From: Stichopus chloronotus
Taxonomy: Eukaryota > Echinodermata > Holothuroidea > Aspidochirotida > Stichopodidae
Direction: 5' to 3'
Assembly (NCBI GenBank): GCA_021234535.1
Contig: CM037833.1
Span: 21,449,738 to 21,513,737, forward strand
Length of the DNA: 64,000 nucleotides
In this document: positions 1 through 10,869 of the stretch, one piece after another
How the letters are laid out: every line of letters starts with the position of its first letter
How positions within the stretch are numbered: the first letter of the stretch is position 1
Position numbers and translations under genes: made by a program
The notes under the pieces: generated by a model
Told to the model about the DNA's origin: nothing
Database searches by the model: none
What the model saw: only the letters and a program-made list of their open reading frames with translations

Positions 1-561
1 AAAGGACTTCGTCTAGGTGGGTGGCGATATAGACAACTGCCCTTCGCGGCATCGTGGGTGGATGGCGCAATAAAAATTAAAGGTATATGGTTTGGTTATG
101 GTTCGCCGGAATCACTTACCTGGAATGAGAAAGTGGACCTGGTGGAGGCTAGGTTGAAGGACTTCAGGGATCGCTACATTAGCTTGTTGGGGAAGGTTAC
201 TGTTATCAATCGTTTCGTTTACCCTCTCTTGTGGTACCCGGGCACTGTTCTGGTTGCTCCAGATGGTGTCCTGGCTCGACTCGAGAGGGCCGTGTTTAGT
301 TTTTTATGGTCAGGGAAGACGGAGTTGGTCAAAAGAAGGGTAGTGTATCAGGACCTTAGGAGTGGGGGATTGGGCCTTGTGCATTTTCCCTCCAAGCTCC
401 GTTTTCTCCTGACCAAATGTGTTTATAGTGCTGTTGACAGCAACATGCCGTTTGCCTATTTTGTTCGTTATTGGGGAGGGCTTTCCGCCGTTTTTTCCCC
501 TCCCTTTTTAGCAACAGTGCTCCCCACAGCTGGAGGCCCACGAAGGCCTACGGCCACATGA
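1..561 (+). pseudogene. LINE ORF2, C-terminal part of the reverse transcriptase (L1/Tx1-like)
   Basis: The reading frame is open from the window edge to 561 and encodes the region after the RT palm/thumb of a LINE ORF2. Characteristic stretches are LLGKVTVINRFVYPLLWYP, then FLWSGKTELVKRRVVYQDL and the GGLGL block. In L1/Tx1-type ORF2 this connects the RT to the terminal zinc knuckle. The frame breaks near 560, and the same protein resumes in another frame at about 691, so the copy is a pseudogene. The RT catalytic palm lies left of the window. The family assignment is by eye. A host gene is unlikely because this layout is specific to LINE ORF2. Confidence 0.8.
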
Positions 562-690
562 GGGACACTCTCCGTATTATGTCATCCGCGGGGGGACGTC
601 TCGCAATCCAGTGCGGGGACCCAATATCGGGCTATTTTTGATGAACTGGTCGGCCAGGTCCATTCAACCGACTATGCTTCGGGGCCGGAA

Positions 691-1185
691 GTGTGGAGTG
701 CAGTTCACAGCAGGTCACTTGACTTTCGCCGGCGAGACCTGTTGTGGCGAATTGCACATGACGCCATTGTAACCAACCTCAAGCGCCATCGGTGGCGTCT
801 TGGAGATGGCATTTGCCCCCGCAATGGATGTACAGGATGGGAGAGTGTTCCACATGTGTTTTGGCATTGTGACTTTGTGACCCTCCTTTGGGATTGGTTT
901 CAAGTCCTGACTGATCGCCTCACGCTTTGTAACACATGGACGGTCAGCCGGGACTACGTTTTGTATGGTCTCTCTCCCCCATTGTGCAACACAAGTGTTC
1001 GCGAGATACTTACCTTTGTATCCGCCTCCATCAAGCTGGCCGTGTGGAGAGACCGTTGTAATATTGTATTTAGGGGTGAGGGGCGGCCTGCGGACGTCGT
1101 CTTGGCATCGTTGAAGGCGGAGGTTAGGTTGAGGGTTGAGTCAGACTTCGTTCGTTACTCTAGGTCGACGTTTGGCAGACGGTGA
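691..1185 (+). pseudogene. LINE ORF2 zf-RVT (zinc-knuckle) C-terminus
   Basis: This 164-codon frame continues the LINE protein after a frameshift. It contains the typical zf-RVT segment: an RRDLLWRIAHDAI helix, then cysteines in CPRNGCTGWESVPHVFWHC, a C-x4-C...H-x4-C arrangement as in L1/Tx1/R2-group ORF2 ends. It stops at 1183-1185 with FGRR. No first ATG is needed because this is an internal piece of a longer ORF2. The family role is nucleic-acid binding during target-primed reverse transcription. Confidence 0.82.
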
Positions 1186-1400
1186 GGTCCAATTGCTTCG
1201 GTGCGGGCGGGCCGGTTGGTGTTGAAGTTGTAATTTTTTTGTGGTTCTTGTACATATGTACATATACTGTATTTGTGTGGTTCTATTACTGTAAGGAACA
1301 TAATTTTCTGTTTCATTTGGTAGTGTGTAAATAGTTCGCGTTTTTGCTTTTCCTGAGCCGGTTTGTGTTTGTATTTGGTTTGTTTCTGTGCCGTTTTTAC
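1186..1400 (+). other. LINE 3' untranslated region
   Basis: The stretch between the LINE stop codon and the first recognisable base of the opposing gypsy element is T-rich and non-coding. It ends near a short CTTAAAAA run at about 1403, which may be a poor tail. The exact LINE end is uncertain by about 15 bases. Confidence 0.5.
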
Positions 1401-1404
1401 GCAC

Positions 1405-2085
1405 TTAAAAAGTACCAAGGAATGAAACTCTCTTCAATGAGGCCATTATCTAGCATGCTATCACATTGCTTTTGTATTTCCTCCCTAATTTTAGGGCTAG
1501 ACCTATATGCTCTCTGCTTGATGGGGGGAGTATCCCACGTCTTAATAGCATGGGAGACCTCATCTGTTCTACCAAAATCAGTTTTACCCTTGCTAAATAC
1601 ATCACTAAATTCTTCCAGTAAGGCATTTGCTTGACACAATTCATCCTCTGTGAGGTTTGGTCACTTCTTTGCACAGGGTAAGGAGACCCCACTTCAGATT
1701 CATCATCATCTTCTAATGAGTATAGGTCTTCCGGATTACCTGTAATTATATACCCATGGCCTAATCTGGTCCCTTCTGGCAAATGATTATCAGAATCTGA
1801 AACATTCATTACCAAAACACATGCTTTTCCATTCCTCACTGTGGTTACAACTCTAGCAGGTGTAACACCAATACATTCCTTGAGATCTAGAGGCTCAAAT
1901 ATAATATCTGTGTTGTCAGGTAAGCATCGGTCAACCGACAATGGTATAATACACTCTGAGCTTGGACAAATGTCAACTGGTTCTTTGATGTACATATTGC
2001 AAACACCAGATATAGGTTTGGCTTCAGAAATAAAAGGAATTTCTTCACCATCTTGAAAAATAACCTGTTCTCTCCCCAAGTTCAC
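1405..2085 (-). pseudogene. Ty3/gypsy A: protease-RT linker and start of reverse transcriptase
   Basis: The minus strand encodes a linker (MNLGREQVIFQDGEEIPF and onward, with a stretch ending in LPEGTRLGHGYI). After a frameshift near 1640 comes the N-terminus of a Ty3-type RT, with LLEEFSDVFSKGKTDFGRT, the PPIKQRAYR block and a GLIEES-like block. The similarity stops at about 1405 just after the first RT block, so the palm, RNase H and integrase are absent from the window. The opposing LINE 3' end begins exactly there. It reads toward lower coordinates from the protease segment. Confidence 0.78.
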
Positions 2086-2175
2086 ACTAACATAAATTCA
2101 GCCATGAAATTGCATCCAATAATTAAATTTTCACGCATACCCTTAACCACAACAAATTTGCTTAAATATGTGTTA

Positions 2176-2460
2176 TTACCTGTGGACACATAAAGTTTGA
2201 CATAACCCAACACTGGCATAGAGCGTTAAATGCGTCTCTTCAATGGGTAACTCTCTTAGAGCTGAATGACCATTACGAAAATCATCGTTAATAACTGACA
2301 CCGTTGCACCAGTGTCCACCAATGCCTTAACAGTAACCCCATTAACCTGAATATCAATATATGGTAATGATCTATCACTTGTCAAAATTGTGTCTGTACT
2401 AGCCACACATTCATCTAAGGGGACAATTTTATCCATAGCTGACGATTTCCCCGCATCCTC
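2176..2460 (-). pseudogene. Ty3/gypsy A: retropepsin-like aspartic protease
   Basis: This minus-strand frame has the retropepsin signature LVDTGATVSVI preceded by DIQVNGVTVKA, which is the flap-strand/active-site arrangement of Ty3 proteases. The catalytic Asp and the TGA triad are present. The frame starts within the gag-pro region and stops at 2176. A second piece of the domain (MRENLIIGCNFMAEF), equivalent to the C-terminal ILG block, lies in another frame at about 2095-2140, so a frameshift splits the domain. Confidence 0.8.
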
Positions 2461-2462
2461 AG

Positions 2463-3520
2463 CTACATTTCGTTTAAATTTGTTTCAGGCCTGTTCCGAT
2501 GTAGAGGAGCTTTATCCTCAAAGGTGACTCTCCTAGGTCTGACACTACGCCTGTCCGGTGTATTGTCCCAGGACCCTCTGGGGTGGGGACTGGGAGACCG
2601 ATACCTATAGTCTCTCCTTGGGAATCTCCATCGTGATTCCTCACCATGCATGGGTCTACGTGCTGGAGAATCTGACTTCCAGAACCTTGGCCTAAAGCTA
2701 CTATTATCACGAGAGGATGAGGATGAGGATTGAAGGACTACGTCCCCTGTTAAATTCTCGATAATTGATCGATCGTTCCATCAATTCTGTTAACTTATTA
2801 ACCTGTCCCTTTAACTCTGCAATATCCTTTGCATATGTATTCTCATTACTACTTGTTACCGAGGTAACCATACCAGGCGATGGAACGCTAACATAGGGCG
2901 AATACCCTGTTTGACCACCTACCGAATAGTAATGGGGAGGGGGGAATAAATACATTTGGTGTAGTACCATGTAATTTGCTTGCCTCTAACGCCCGTTTAA
3001 CTTGCATGGCTATTCTCATGGCGTCTCTCAAATTCTGTGCCCCATGCTCATGGCATTTTTGCACTAAATTTACATCAAGGCCAGCCAAAAATCTACGGTA
3101 AGTTTCTTCTTCCTTAGCTCTACAATCATATTCAGGGAAGGCTTCAGCCACAAGTCGCGTTAACTCTGCGGCATAAACTTCAAGGGCCTCGCCGGGGTAC
3201 CTTGGTCTAGCATTAACAAACGATTGAAAGTTCACAATGAATTGTCTTTGACCAAAGACCTCCTTCATTCCTTTTTTTTTTTTTGTAGCTGTATAATCAG
3301 CCTTTACATGAGGGGGCAAGCTATCCCAGAAACTGAAAGCCGCTCCACCAAGTCGGGATGGTAAGAGCTTAGCTAAATCTGCACCTCCACTGTTGGGGGA
3401 AGCATCTAATGCAACCTCCATTCTTCTGCACCATTGCATAAAATCTTCATTTCCAGAACCCAAAAAGTGTGGGAGCAATTCTATCTTAAAGCTAGAAATT
3501 TGTGCTTGAGACTCTGCCAT
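2463..3520 (-). pseudogene. Ty3/gypsy A: gag (capsid region plus Arg/Ser-rich tail)
   Basis: The start ATG (minus) is at 3518-3520. The 210-codon frame has the retrotransposon-gag fold: a LPHFLGSGNEDFMQWCRRME helix, FSFWDSLPPHVK, and a major homology-like block with YPGEALEVYAAELTRLVAEA and FLAGLDVNLVQKCHEHGA. A frameshift near 2950, next to a C/G run, moves the reading into a second frame. That frame has a Pro/Tyr/Gly-rich stretch and then an Arg-rich tail with RWRFPRRDYRYRSPSPHPRG. No CCHC zinc knuckle was seen. Gag packages element RNA; this copy is broken. Confidence 0.78.
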
Positions 3521-4288
3521 ATTGATTGTGGGCCTACCACTTCAGTATCAATATCGACAGTATCACACACAGGCTGGGCTGACTTAGCTCTTGAATGATT
3601 AAGCATGAAATATTTTACATGTATAGCCAAATAATTCAATAAATTGGGTGAAAAATTACAACCAAATAATATGATGTACAGTACTCAATTAAACTCCGTT
3701 GTCTCCAACTGCTTGGTATTTCGTCGTAGACATCAATAGTACAAGTCACTACGGTAGTCTGATTGGAGAGGCTTCCAACTTCTGGATGTAATGTTGTGCA
3801 CTTCACTAAAGTTATTCCCTATCGCTAAGCTAGACTACCGCTAACTAGTAAGTAGTAGTAAGCACGACGTTGTTTCCCTAAACTAAAACTATGATTGTAA
3901 TGTACGATGCTGTGTACATCACCGGGGCTCCTTGAAGTTAGTCCTCTAACTTAAAAGATGTGATAAACCATTGCGTCGATCTGGTAAATGTTACGGAGGG
4001 TCACCATTTGTGTTAAAGTTAAGCTACAAGTACAACGAATACATCACCAGGGTCGAGGTGTAAGGACGTCTAAAATTTCCAAATCCGGTTCCTGATTGTT
4101 CCTGATTGTTTGGTTCGTTCGCAAAGTTCAACTAAAATACGAAATGATGGGATAGGGTCTTCGATCGGAAAATATAACTGCTCCCTCAGGAAAAAGTTCT
4201 GAAAATCCTTTGATCCATTATTAATTGTGAGTTCCATTTAAGATTCCAAAAATAGTAGTTTGTTCGATGAAGTGTTGCGATTCGAGAT
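3521..4288 (-). other. Ty3/gypsy A: untranslated leader
   Basis: About 770 bases lie between the primer-binding site and the gag start and contain no long frame on the minus strand. This is a long leader for a Ty3-type element. A part near 4000 that reads TGGTGACCCTCCGTAAC on the minus strand resembles a PBS superficially but is not next to an LTR end. Confidence 0.5.
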
Positions 4289-4301
4289 ACCGCTGCCACC
4301 A
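4289..4301 (-). promoter_or_regulatory. Primer-binding site complementary to tRNA-Leu 3' end
   Basis: The minus strand reads TGGTGGCAGCGGT, which pairs with the 3' CCA end of the animal tRNA-Leu type ending ACCGCTGCCA-CCA. It lies four bases (TAAT) inside the LTR end, as expected for a Ty3-type minus-strand priming site. Confidence 0.75.
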
Positions 4302-4304
4302 ATT

Positions 4305-5068
4305 ATGTAAGGCCTACTTTAGGTTCGGCCTGGTTCGGTCGAAACGTTGTAGCGTGCGAAAACTATAAAGTGCCGAAAACGGGGAATTCAGGAAGCAAAA
4401 GTTCGTAAAGATCGAGTGAGAAGATTCTTCAAGGTTCACAATGTTTTATTAACTCGTCAAAATGATAACAAGGTCAACATACAGGTGAGAAACAAGCTAA
4501 AAAGATAAATATTACTAGACCTAAGGTCAACACGTCCTAACGCGAGTGCGGTCCCAGCTAAACTGAGTTCAAAATATGCTTCATGCGAAGAACACCCAAT
4601 TCACCAGAGCCCGCGCAAGAGCGCGGCAGACGCTGATTGGACAATACAGTAAATGCATCCGCACAGCCTTTGGTGCTGCTCTGTGATTGGCCATAATTGT
4701 ATATGAGTTCACGCAGTGTTTGCACACGGTCCGCAAGCAGTGCTTGTATCTATGCACAGAGCTAAATATAGCTCAACTACATAACCAATAGGAAGTCAAT
4801 CTTGACATGACGTAGTCGATTATGTCCTGACGTAGCAGTGTGGTCTTTGCACAGAAGTTCAGCGACGTTCAACAACAAGTGCGTCTAGCATCAAATACAA
4901 TATCATTTGTAAGTACAACAAGTGATTACACATGGAGAATGTGTCCTACAACTATATGTCACGAGCACCTTAATATTCCGATCGAACTGAACATTATATT
5001 CATTCACACGGAGACCGCGCTCGGATTTTTTACGTGAAAGCATTTGTGCTACTCTCCCGGAACTTACA
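4305..5068 (-). repeat. Probable 5' LTR of Ty3/gypsy A
   Basis: The block begins TGTAAGG and ends CTTACA on the plus strand, so it has short inverted TGTAAG/CTTACA ends on either strand, and it adjoins the PBS. It would be 764 bp. An AATAAA (minus) lies at 4445-4450. No second LTR is in the window, so the outer border at 5068 rests only on the terminal TG...CA rule and could be wrong. The inner border is well supported by the PBS. Confidence 0.55.
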
Positions 5069-5618
5069 TGTTTCTACTTTACGTTATATTTGCATATATA
5101 TCCATTTTATGGGTGCTGACTGTTCCTTTCTCACGTCGCAGGACACAATGAAGTCTACGATGTCCCTTTAAGCGGAACCAGGGCACTGTCAACAAGTGAG
5201 CGCTTATCTTTTTTTTTTGGTGATAAACTAAATTGCCAAAGTGGTGACCTTGAAGTGATATTCTTCAGCTGCCTAGTGACCGTTTGGGAACATTTACGTT
5301 AAGTAGTTTCAGTTCTGGGGGTCAGTTAATTGTAACGCTAGAAATTTTTGAGGCAGGAATATTGTTTAGTTTCGATAAGAAATAACGATATTTTCCCTAC
5401 CGTTTGTAAAACTTTCTCACGGCCACGGGTAGTTTTCGGTGTAGATTGTTGCTGCTTACACTTGCTTACACGTATTATTTGCTTACTTATATTATGCAAA
5501 GTGATTACGTGTGGCACGTAATATTTGTGTTCTTTGGCTTGCGTGATCAGATTATTAGCGCTGGTGTTTGTATTTCGGTGGTTGGCATAGCACTTTTGCG
5601 AGTTATTTTATGGGCAAC
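5069..5618. other. Spacer between the two Ty3 elements
   Basis: No coding similarity was seen. The last part may be leader or LTR of the following plus-strand element, since short frames just upstream of the gag start are open, but no TG...CA pair or PBS could be identified. Confidence 0.4.
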
Positions 5619-6321
5619 CATGGAGGAAGAAAACCTATCACAGGTGGCTACCATCAGCTTAAAATTACCGCCCTACTGGAAGCCCAGTTCGCAACTAGAA
5701 AAATCAGTAGCGAACAGACAAAATTTTCCTACGTTATCGCTTCACTACAGCCCAAAATAGCACACGAGGTTCGCGACATTTAATCGATCAACCCAAAGAG
5801 AAACCTTGTCAACGACTAAGGGAAGAACTGGTGGCTCGCACGACTGCCTCCGAACAAAAGCGACTCCACCAGTTGTTGATGGAAGAGGAGTTCGAACACC
5901 CTCCCAACTGCTGCGCCGAATGAAGCAACTCCTCGGCAGCAACAGTCTTGATGAAAAATTTTAGCTACCACCATCGATACCACAAATTGACCACCTTGCT
6001 GGCTTAGCCGACAAGACAGTCGAAGTGGCAATTCCACACCCTACCGTTTCTGCAGTACATACCCCAGAAACAGCGCCTCCAAATTCAGAATTGGCTACAA
6101 TGCAGGCTGAAATTAAAGAACTCACGAGGCAAGTAAAAGCCCTTACAGCCAAATGCGTGGGCGCAGCCGAAGTCGTGGACGATGTAAAGCACGATCTGGT
6201 ACCCAATCTGACTCACCGACAAGTGACACCTGCTGGTACCACCGTACCTTCGGTGATAAAGCGAACCATTGCCGGCCCCCATGTAAACAACAAAAAGCAG
6301 AGACGGCGGAAAACTGGATGA
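5619..6321 (+). pseudogene. Ty3 element B (CsRn1-like): gag, DUF7041-type capsid region
   Basis: The pieces match the gag organisation of CsRn1/Kobuta-like Ty3 elements: LKLPPYWK at the start, then EAQFATRKISSEQTKFSYVI and SLQPKIAHEVRDI, then a region rich in TTASEQKRLHQLLMEEE and a QLLRRM-type block. After a gap come DHLAGLADKTVE and a coiled-coil tail (LATMQAEIKELTRQVKAL). At least three frameshifts (about 5680, 5780, 5900) and one internal deletion near 5965 break it. I infer a single ancestral gag from the order of the blocks. Confidence 0.72.
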
Positions 6322-6331
6322 CCAGCAACTA

Positions 6332-6559
6332 GTGGCGACGAGTCTGGCTGGTCGGAAGGAAAGTCGCCTGTTTTACGTCACAGACAAGAACTTAGGCATA
6401 CGATTCCTGGTCAACACCGGAGCCGAAGTGAGTGTCCTACCGGCAACACCACATGATAGAAAACACTTGACGAGTACACCGCTGGATTTTTATTATTTCC
6501 GACACCAAGAAGGCTCTTCTTCGCACCGATTTCTTGCGACAGTTTCAGCTCCTGGTTGA
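6332..6559 (+). pseudogene. Ty3 element B: aspartic protease
   Basis: The short frame contains LFYVTDKNLGIRFLVNTGAE followed by VSVLP. This is the retropepsin active-site strand in which the usual DTGA is NTGA. The Asp-to-Asn change at the catalytic position is either a mutation of this copy or a clade variant. It sits between gag and RT in the order expected for a Ty3 pol. A frameshift or stop ends it at 6559. Confidence 0.7.
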
Positions 6560-6645
6560 CGTTGTCCAATACCAACTTATTGACAAAACTACAAACCTCT
6601 ATATTACTGGAAAATGTAGTAATCATCTAACTTCTAGAATTATGT

Positions 6646-7430
6646 ATGCCTTACCGAAACACTACGCGTTATCACCGGCTGCTGACCGATTTCCCTGATT
6701 TGACCCGTCACTCGTTTGGCAACACACCTGTAAAGCACAACGTGACCCATCACATCAAAACAATCAAAACAACAGGTCCACCGGTAACGTCACGTGCACG
6801 TCGTTTGGGTCCTGGCAAATTAAAGATGGCCCGAGATGAGTTCGATCATATGTTGCAGCTTGGGATAATTCGTCAGTCGGATAGTAATTGGTCTTCACCC
6901 CTGCACATGGTCCCGAAGAAGTCAGGTGATTGGAGACCTTGCGGGGACTATAGGGGGTTCAACAATATCACTATACCGGACAAATACTCCATTCCTCACA
7001 TGCAGGATTTCTCCACTTCACTGACCGGATCCAAAATATTTCCAAAAATTGACTTGGTGAGGGCTTACCATCAAATACCGGTTGAACCATCCGACGTCAG
7101 CAAGACCGCAGACACGACACCGTTTGGTCTTTTTGAATTCTTGCGAATGCCGTTTGGCTTAAGAAATGCTGCTCAAACTTACCATTTTGTTATGCCTACA
7201 TCGATGATCTCCTCGTTGCTAGTGTCTCCTGAACAACATGAGCGGCACTTAAGACAATTATTTTCAAGATTGAGTGAATACGGTGTAGTAATCAACACGG
7301 ATAAATGCCAATTTGGGGCTTCTCCGTTGGAATTCCTTGGTCATTCCATCGACGCGAATGGAATACGTCCACTGCCAGGTAAGGTCGAGGCTATCAGAAA
7401 TTTTCTTTGTCCTACAACACTGCAAATTTT
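6646..7430 (+). pseudogene. Ty3 element B: reverse transcriptase, truncated and internally deleted
   Basis: Clear Ty3 RT blocks occur in order: the N-terminal [30 protein letters not shown], the [20 protein letters not shown] block, [55 protein letters not shown], and later [20 protein letters not shown]. The catalytic YIDD block is present in the DNA at about 7191-7205 but in another frame, after an apparent deletion between the AAQT block and it. RT similarity ends near 7425 at a T run; connection, RNase H and integrase are missing. The enzyme cannot be active. Confidence 0.85.
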
Positions 7431-9250
7431 CTTTTTTTTTTGGAATAAAAATGATGATATTTGACATATGCTGATACCTTTAATATCAAAATAATTATGT
7501 AATACTTAAAACAAGAAATTCTTGAATCATGTAATTCATCTATAAGTGAGCTTCACGTCACACAGCCGTAAATTTACAGACCCTTTACAGTAACTTTGTG
7601 AAAATTTGGTTAAAACTGAAACTGAAGACTAAAAAATTCCGTGTTTTTCTTTTGAGTAAAATGCTGTTAAAGTATCTGTAAATTTACATATTTTTTTTAC
7701 AGAGCAGTAAAATTTGGTTGAAAGAAGCAAAATGGTTTGACTTATTGTACTCTTCTCTGTGCTTTTAAAAGTGAGCGGCCAACTTGGTCTTTTCATGGTT
7801 AGGTCAAAAGTTAGGCCTATGGAAGTATGGATTTATTTCCTCGACCTATCAATATGTAACTCCGAGTCCCCTTATTCGTAGCTTATACTAGTCTAACTGC
7901 GTACGCTACGCATATCACTGGTTGGAACCGTTAATTTTTCAATATTGAGGCATTGAGGCATTTCTGCAGTTGGTTTTTCATGGGGGGGGCAAGTTTGTGG
8001 GGGGACTTTGAGGTCGAACCAATTACAAAAAGTGGTTGTTGGTTCAAAAGTGGTTGTAGCAAGGTACATTTTTATCCGCACTACTTTTCCGGCTCCCAAG
8101 TGCATTATTTCGGCGGCAAAGTATATGCTATTGTCTCAGTAACGTTGGGAAATTACGTTGTAGTTACGAAATTTTGTAGACTCCCCCAACGTTTCTTTTT
8201 AACTTTGAAATAACGTTTATTATGTACGTTTTAGTTGATGAAATGGGCAATGTTTACATGTATGCCTCTTAACTCTCATACAGCCTTAAAATCAAGTCTA
8301 ATACTTGAAAGTAGTGAGCAAACACATACCAACAAATTTGTAAGTCATTGCCAATTCCCACTAATGTACTTGTATACGTACAATATAAATTAAATATTTC
8401 CATATGATTTTCTATATGATTCTGCATGTATAGCATACATCTTTTTGGGATAAACTTTTGTCTCGATGCAATCCAAACTCATCCAAGTCTTGGGCTTAAT
8501 TATTCAGAAAGGAAGTACATACTGTATACAGACACATTACTGTAAACTGGTTGAAAAGAAAGTAACGTAATTCAATGATTCTCAAACGATAGGTCGCAAA
8601 CCAACTGTGTGCGCTGGTGTATGTTTTCTGTTGTGTTGCAAAAAATAATAAAACGGTTGCTTGAGCAGAGCCACCGGTGACAGTACAGTAGATATAGTCA
8701 AAATGGGTGAAAAAAAAGAAAAGGTTTAGTTAATAAGAAAATAGTAACTGAACTGAAAGAGATGCGATTGTGACGAGGAGTCATGAAAATTTCTCATGGG
8801 GTGCACCTTCCTCACGAGGACATTAACATGAGAATATTTCTCATGAACAAACAGCTGACACAGAAAGGAGCACGAGAATGGGATTATCCTCAAAAGAGCT
8901 TTATTAGAGACATAAAAAAAATCTCCTTACTGGTTACAAGTATGGATAGTATGGGACCGTGGTAAGCAAAATACAAACAAAATATGAACACTAGGATAGC
9001 ACAGAGGAATGCCCTCTCATGCATGCATCGACCGTCCCTGTGCATATAAAGCAAATAAATGAACAGGAACTACCATAGAAAGCTATTACCTATTTGAGTG
9101 GACGGAAGTTGAAGGAATGAATAAAATATCTCGGAAAGCGAAAATGATGCACCTGAACTTCGACTGGACGGAAACCTTTGAAATCTGAATACTATAACTT
9201 ATTAAAGAAAAACGCAGCAATGAATGTCTTTTTGTGGGTACATTGAGGAG
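7431..9250. other. Gene-poor stretch
   Basis: No frame with recognisable similarity was seen. It holds T/A homopolymers (about 7428-7442), a G run near 7984, and a sequence at 8573-8595 that resembles the left end of hAT elements (CAATGATTCTCAAACGATAG), without a partner end. Confidence 0.5.
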
Positions 9251-9260
9251 AGAGTCAGTC

Positions 9261-9449
9261 TCATTCCTGCACAGCTGTTTCGAGCTCCGCATTCTGTTTG
9301 TCTGATTCTATCACGGCTGCAATGGATGCTTCTACAGTTAGCTTTACCGGTGGCTGCCTCTCGAATGCCAGACCCTCATCCCTTAGTTTCCTTGAAATAA
9401 CGTTCCTGATGATACTTCTTGATATCCCACTGTGCTTTCCCATGACATT
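9261..9449 (-). CDS. Possible terminal coding exon of an unknown gene
   Basis: On the minus strand a good acceptor (a pyrimidine-rich stretch ending TTTGTTCTTTCAG) precedes a 189-base open exon that ends in a stop at 9261. It encodes a mixed basic/acidic peptide including GISRSIIRNVISRKLRDEGL and ends in ELETAVQE. I do not recognise it. The helix-rich composition would fit a DNA-binding or linker helix. No partner exon was found upstream with confidence, so this may be chance. Confidence 0.3.
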   Translation of the reverse strand, partial: NVMGKHSGISRSIIRNVISRKLRDEGLAFERQPPVKLTVEASIAAVIESDKQNAELETAVQE

Positions 9450-9499
9450 CTGAAAGAACAAACAGTTGAACTTGGGAACGTTATATATTATTCCCACCT

Positions 9500-10500
9500 T
9501 AGGGCGAAAGTCTTTACATCTTCAGAAGTTGAGGCAAAAAGAAAATAATAAAATACATAAGCGTATATTTCGCCCCACCGTACTCAAGATATAATCAACA
9601 TAATTTCAATGGCCTGACATATGTACATGTTTATAGATACCTGTCCGTAAATTTGTGAACATTGAAGTAATGGCACATAGACTGTGGATTTGAAAGCACG
9701 TTTTCATACGTTAACGTAAGGTAAGTGTGTGAAAACGTTAAGGCGAATCCGTTTTTTCGCACTATTTTTTCCTCTGCCATATGTTGGACTTTTCAAGCAC
9801 TTTCTTCGCCCTAAATGGGAAATATACTGCACGGTTCATGCTCCTGTACTGTTGTGTATGCACATACAACTTCAGTTTGATACAGAACTGCATCTTAAGA
9901 AACATCCACCAAAAACTTATCCAAACCATGCTATATCCCAAGCAAATTGGTACTGCAAGTGAACCATTGCCTTCCTCAGTTCTGTGATGTTTCACAGAAT
10001 ATTCTAAATATGCTGGAATGGTTACATTAGGTTTGAATATTCTCAGACTGGCATTGTTCACAAATTCATCTTTTTCTCAAGAATGCAGAATCTTTGGAAA
10101 TGATCAACTTGTAGCGATCAGTAATCAAGCCAATGACGGGTTCCAGGTGTTGCCTCTAAAGGCATGTAACAGACATGAAGGCCTTATCGTGATTTTCAAC
10201 GTGAAAAGTAGCAGTCAAAATAGCAGCCAGAAATTCTGTTTTTGCCCCAAAACCTTTTTCTGAGGCAGCATTCACTGCCCCCCCCCCACCCATTTCTGGA
10301 TAAGTCACTGCACTTGAGAGATGAACATGAGACATGAACATTACCGAGATTACGGTACTCAAATGCCAATTAATGCATAACGGAAAGAAGGTATATGAAT
10401 GTCTCTTAATAGCAGATTTAAGAAAATTTCAAGTATGCTATAGGAAGTAAGGAACATTGCAGTGAGTAGAGTCGGGATGAACGTTAATGTAACACTTATA
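9500..10500. other. Gene-poor stretch with C homopolymer
   Basis: Only short overlapping frames on both strands were seen, none recognised. A run of C lies at about 10279-10287. Confidence 0.4.
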
Positions 10501-10512
10501 TATATATATGCG
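10495..10512. repeat. TA microsatellite
   Basis: A short run of TATATATATATA sits just left of a dispersed minisatellite block. Confidence 0.7.
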
Positions 10513-10552
10513 TATTGCTCCTACCGACTCACAGTTTACTTGTAAACACTAT

Positions 10553-10860
10553 ATCGCAAGAAGCTTCGACAAGTCTCACATTTGGTATGTGAGTGTGTAG
10601 CATTGATTACGAGATTCCGGATTCAACATGGGGCAAATTGTGAAAATATTGTCAGCACAACATTTTCTTTAGTGAAGGTCATTTGCGGTCAAGAAGGGAA
10701 GGTTGGACAGATATCACATTCAACGTTAGTCTTTAATGGATGTAGAAGGGCATTCTATGTCAGCAAGGGTCAAATTGTGAACATGTAGATATGATCTCAA
10801 GCTTGTGCGGATCACCGCAATGCATTTCTGCATTCTGGTTCTGAACAAGCTCAGTTGCAC
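10553..10860 (+). repeat. Dispersed minisatellite family, copy 1
   Basis: It has two diverged units of about 135 bp, each with a GAAGCTT or GAAGG word, then ACAGATATCACATT-type, then GGTCAAATTGTGAA-type words. It ends in AATGCATTTCTGCATTCTGG. The same word order and the same ending occur at 54895-55715, so the two blocks belong to one repeat family. Confidence 0.7.
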
Positions 10861-10869
10861 TAGCTGCAC

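Noticed and set aside
1141..1418. Minus-strand frames opposite the LINE 3' region
   Set aside because: They are shadows of the LINE and its 3' untranslated region and show no similarity.
3990..4015. Second primer-binding-site-like sequence TGGTGACCCTCCGTAAC (minus)
   Set aside because: It is 290 bases from the LTR end; the tRNA-Leu match beside the LTR is better placed.
5446..5615. Hydrophobic frame upstream of the CsRn1-like gag (possible membrane protein)
   Set aside because: It runs directly into the gag frame and is best explained as leader sequence that happens to be open and AT/T-rich.
8573..8640. hAT-like left end CAATGATTCTCAAACGATAG
   Set aside because: It resembles hAT ends, but no complementary right end or target duplication was found, so it is mentioned only within the gene-poor stretch.
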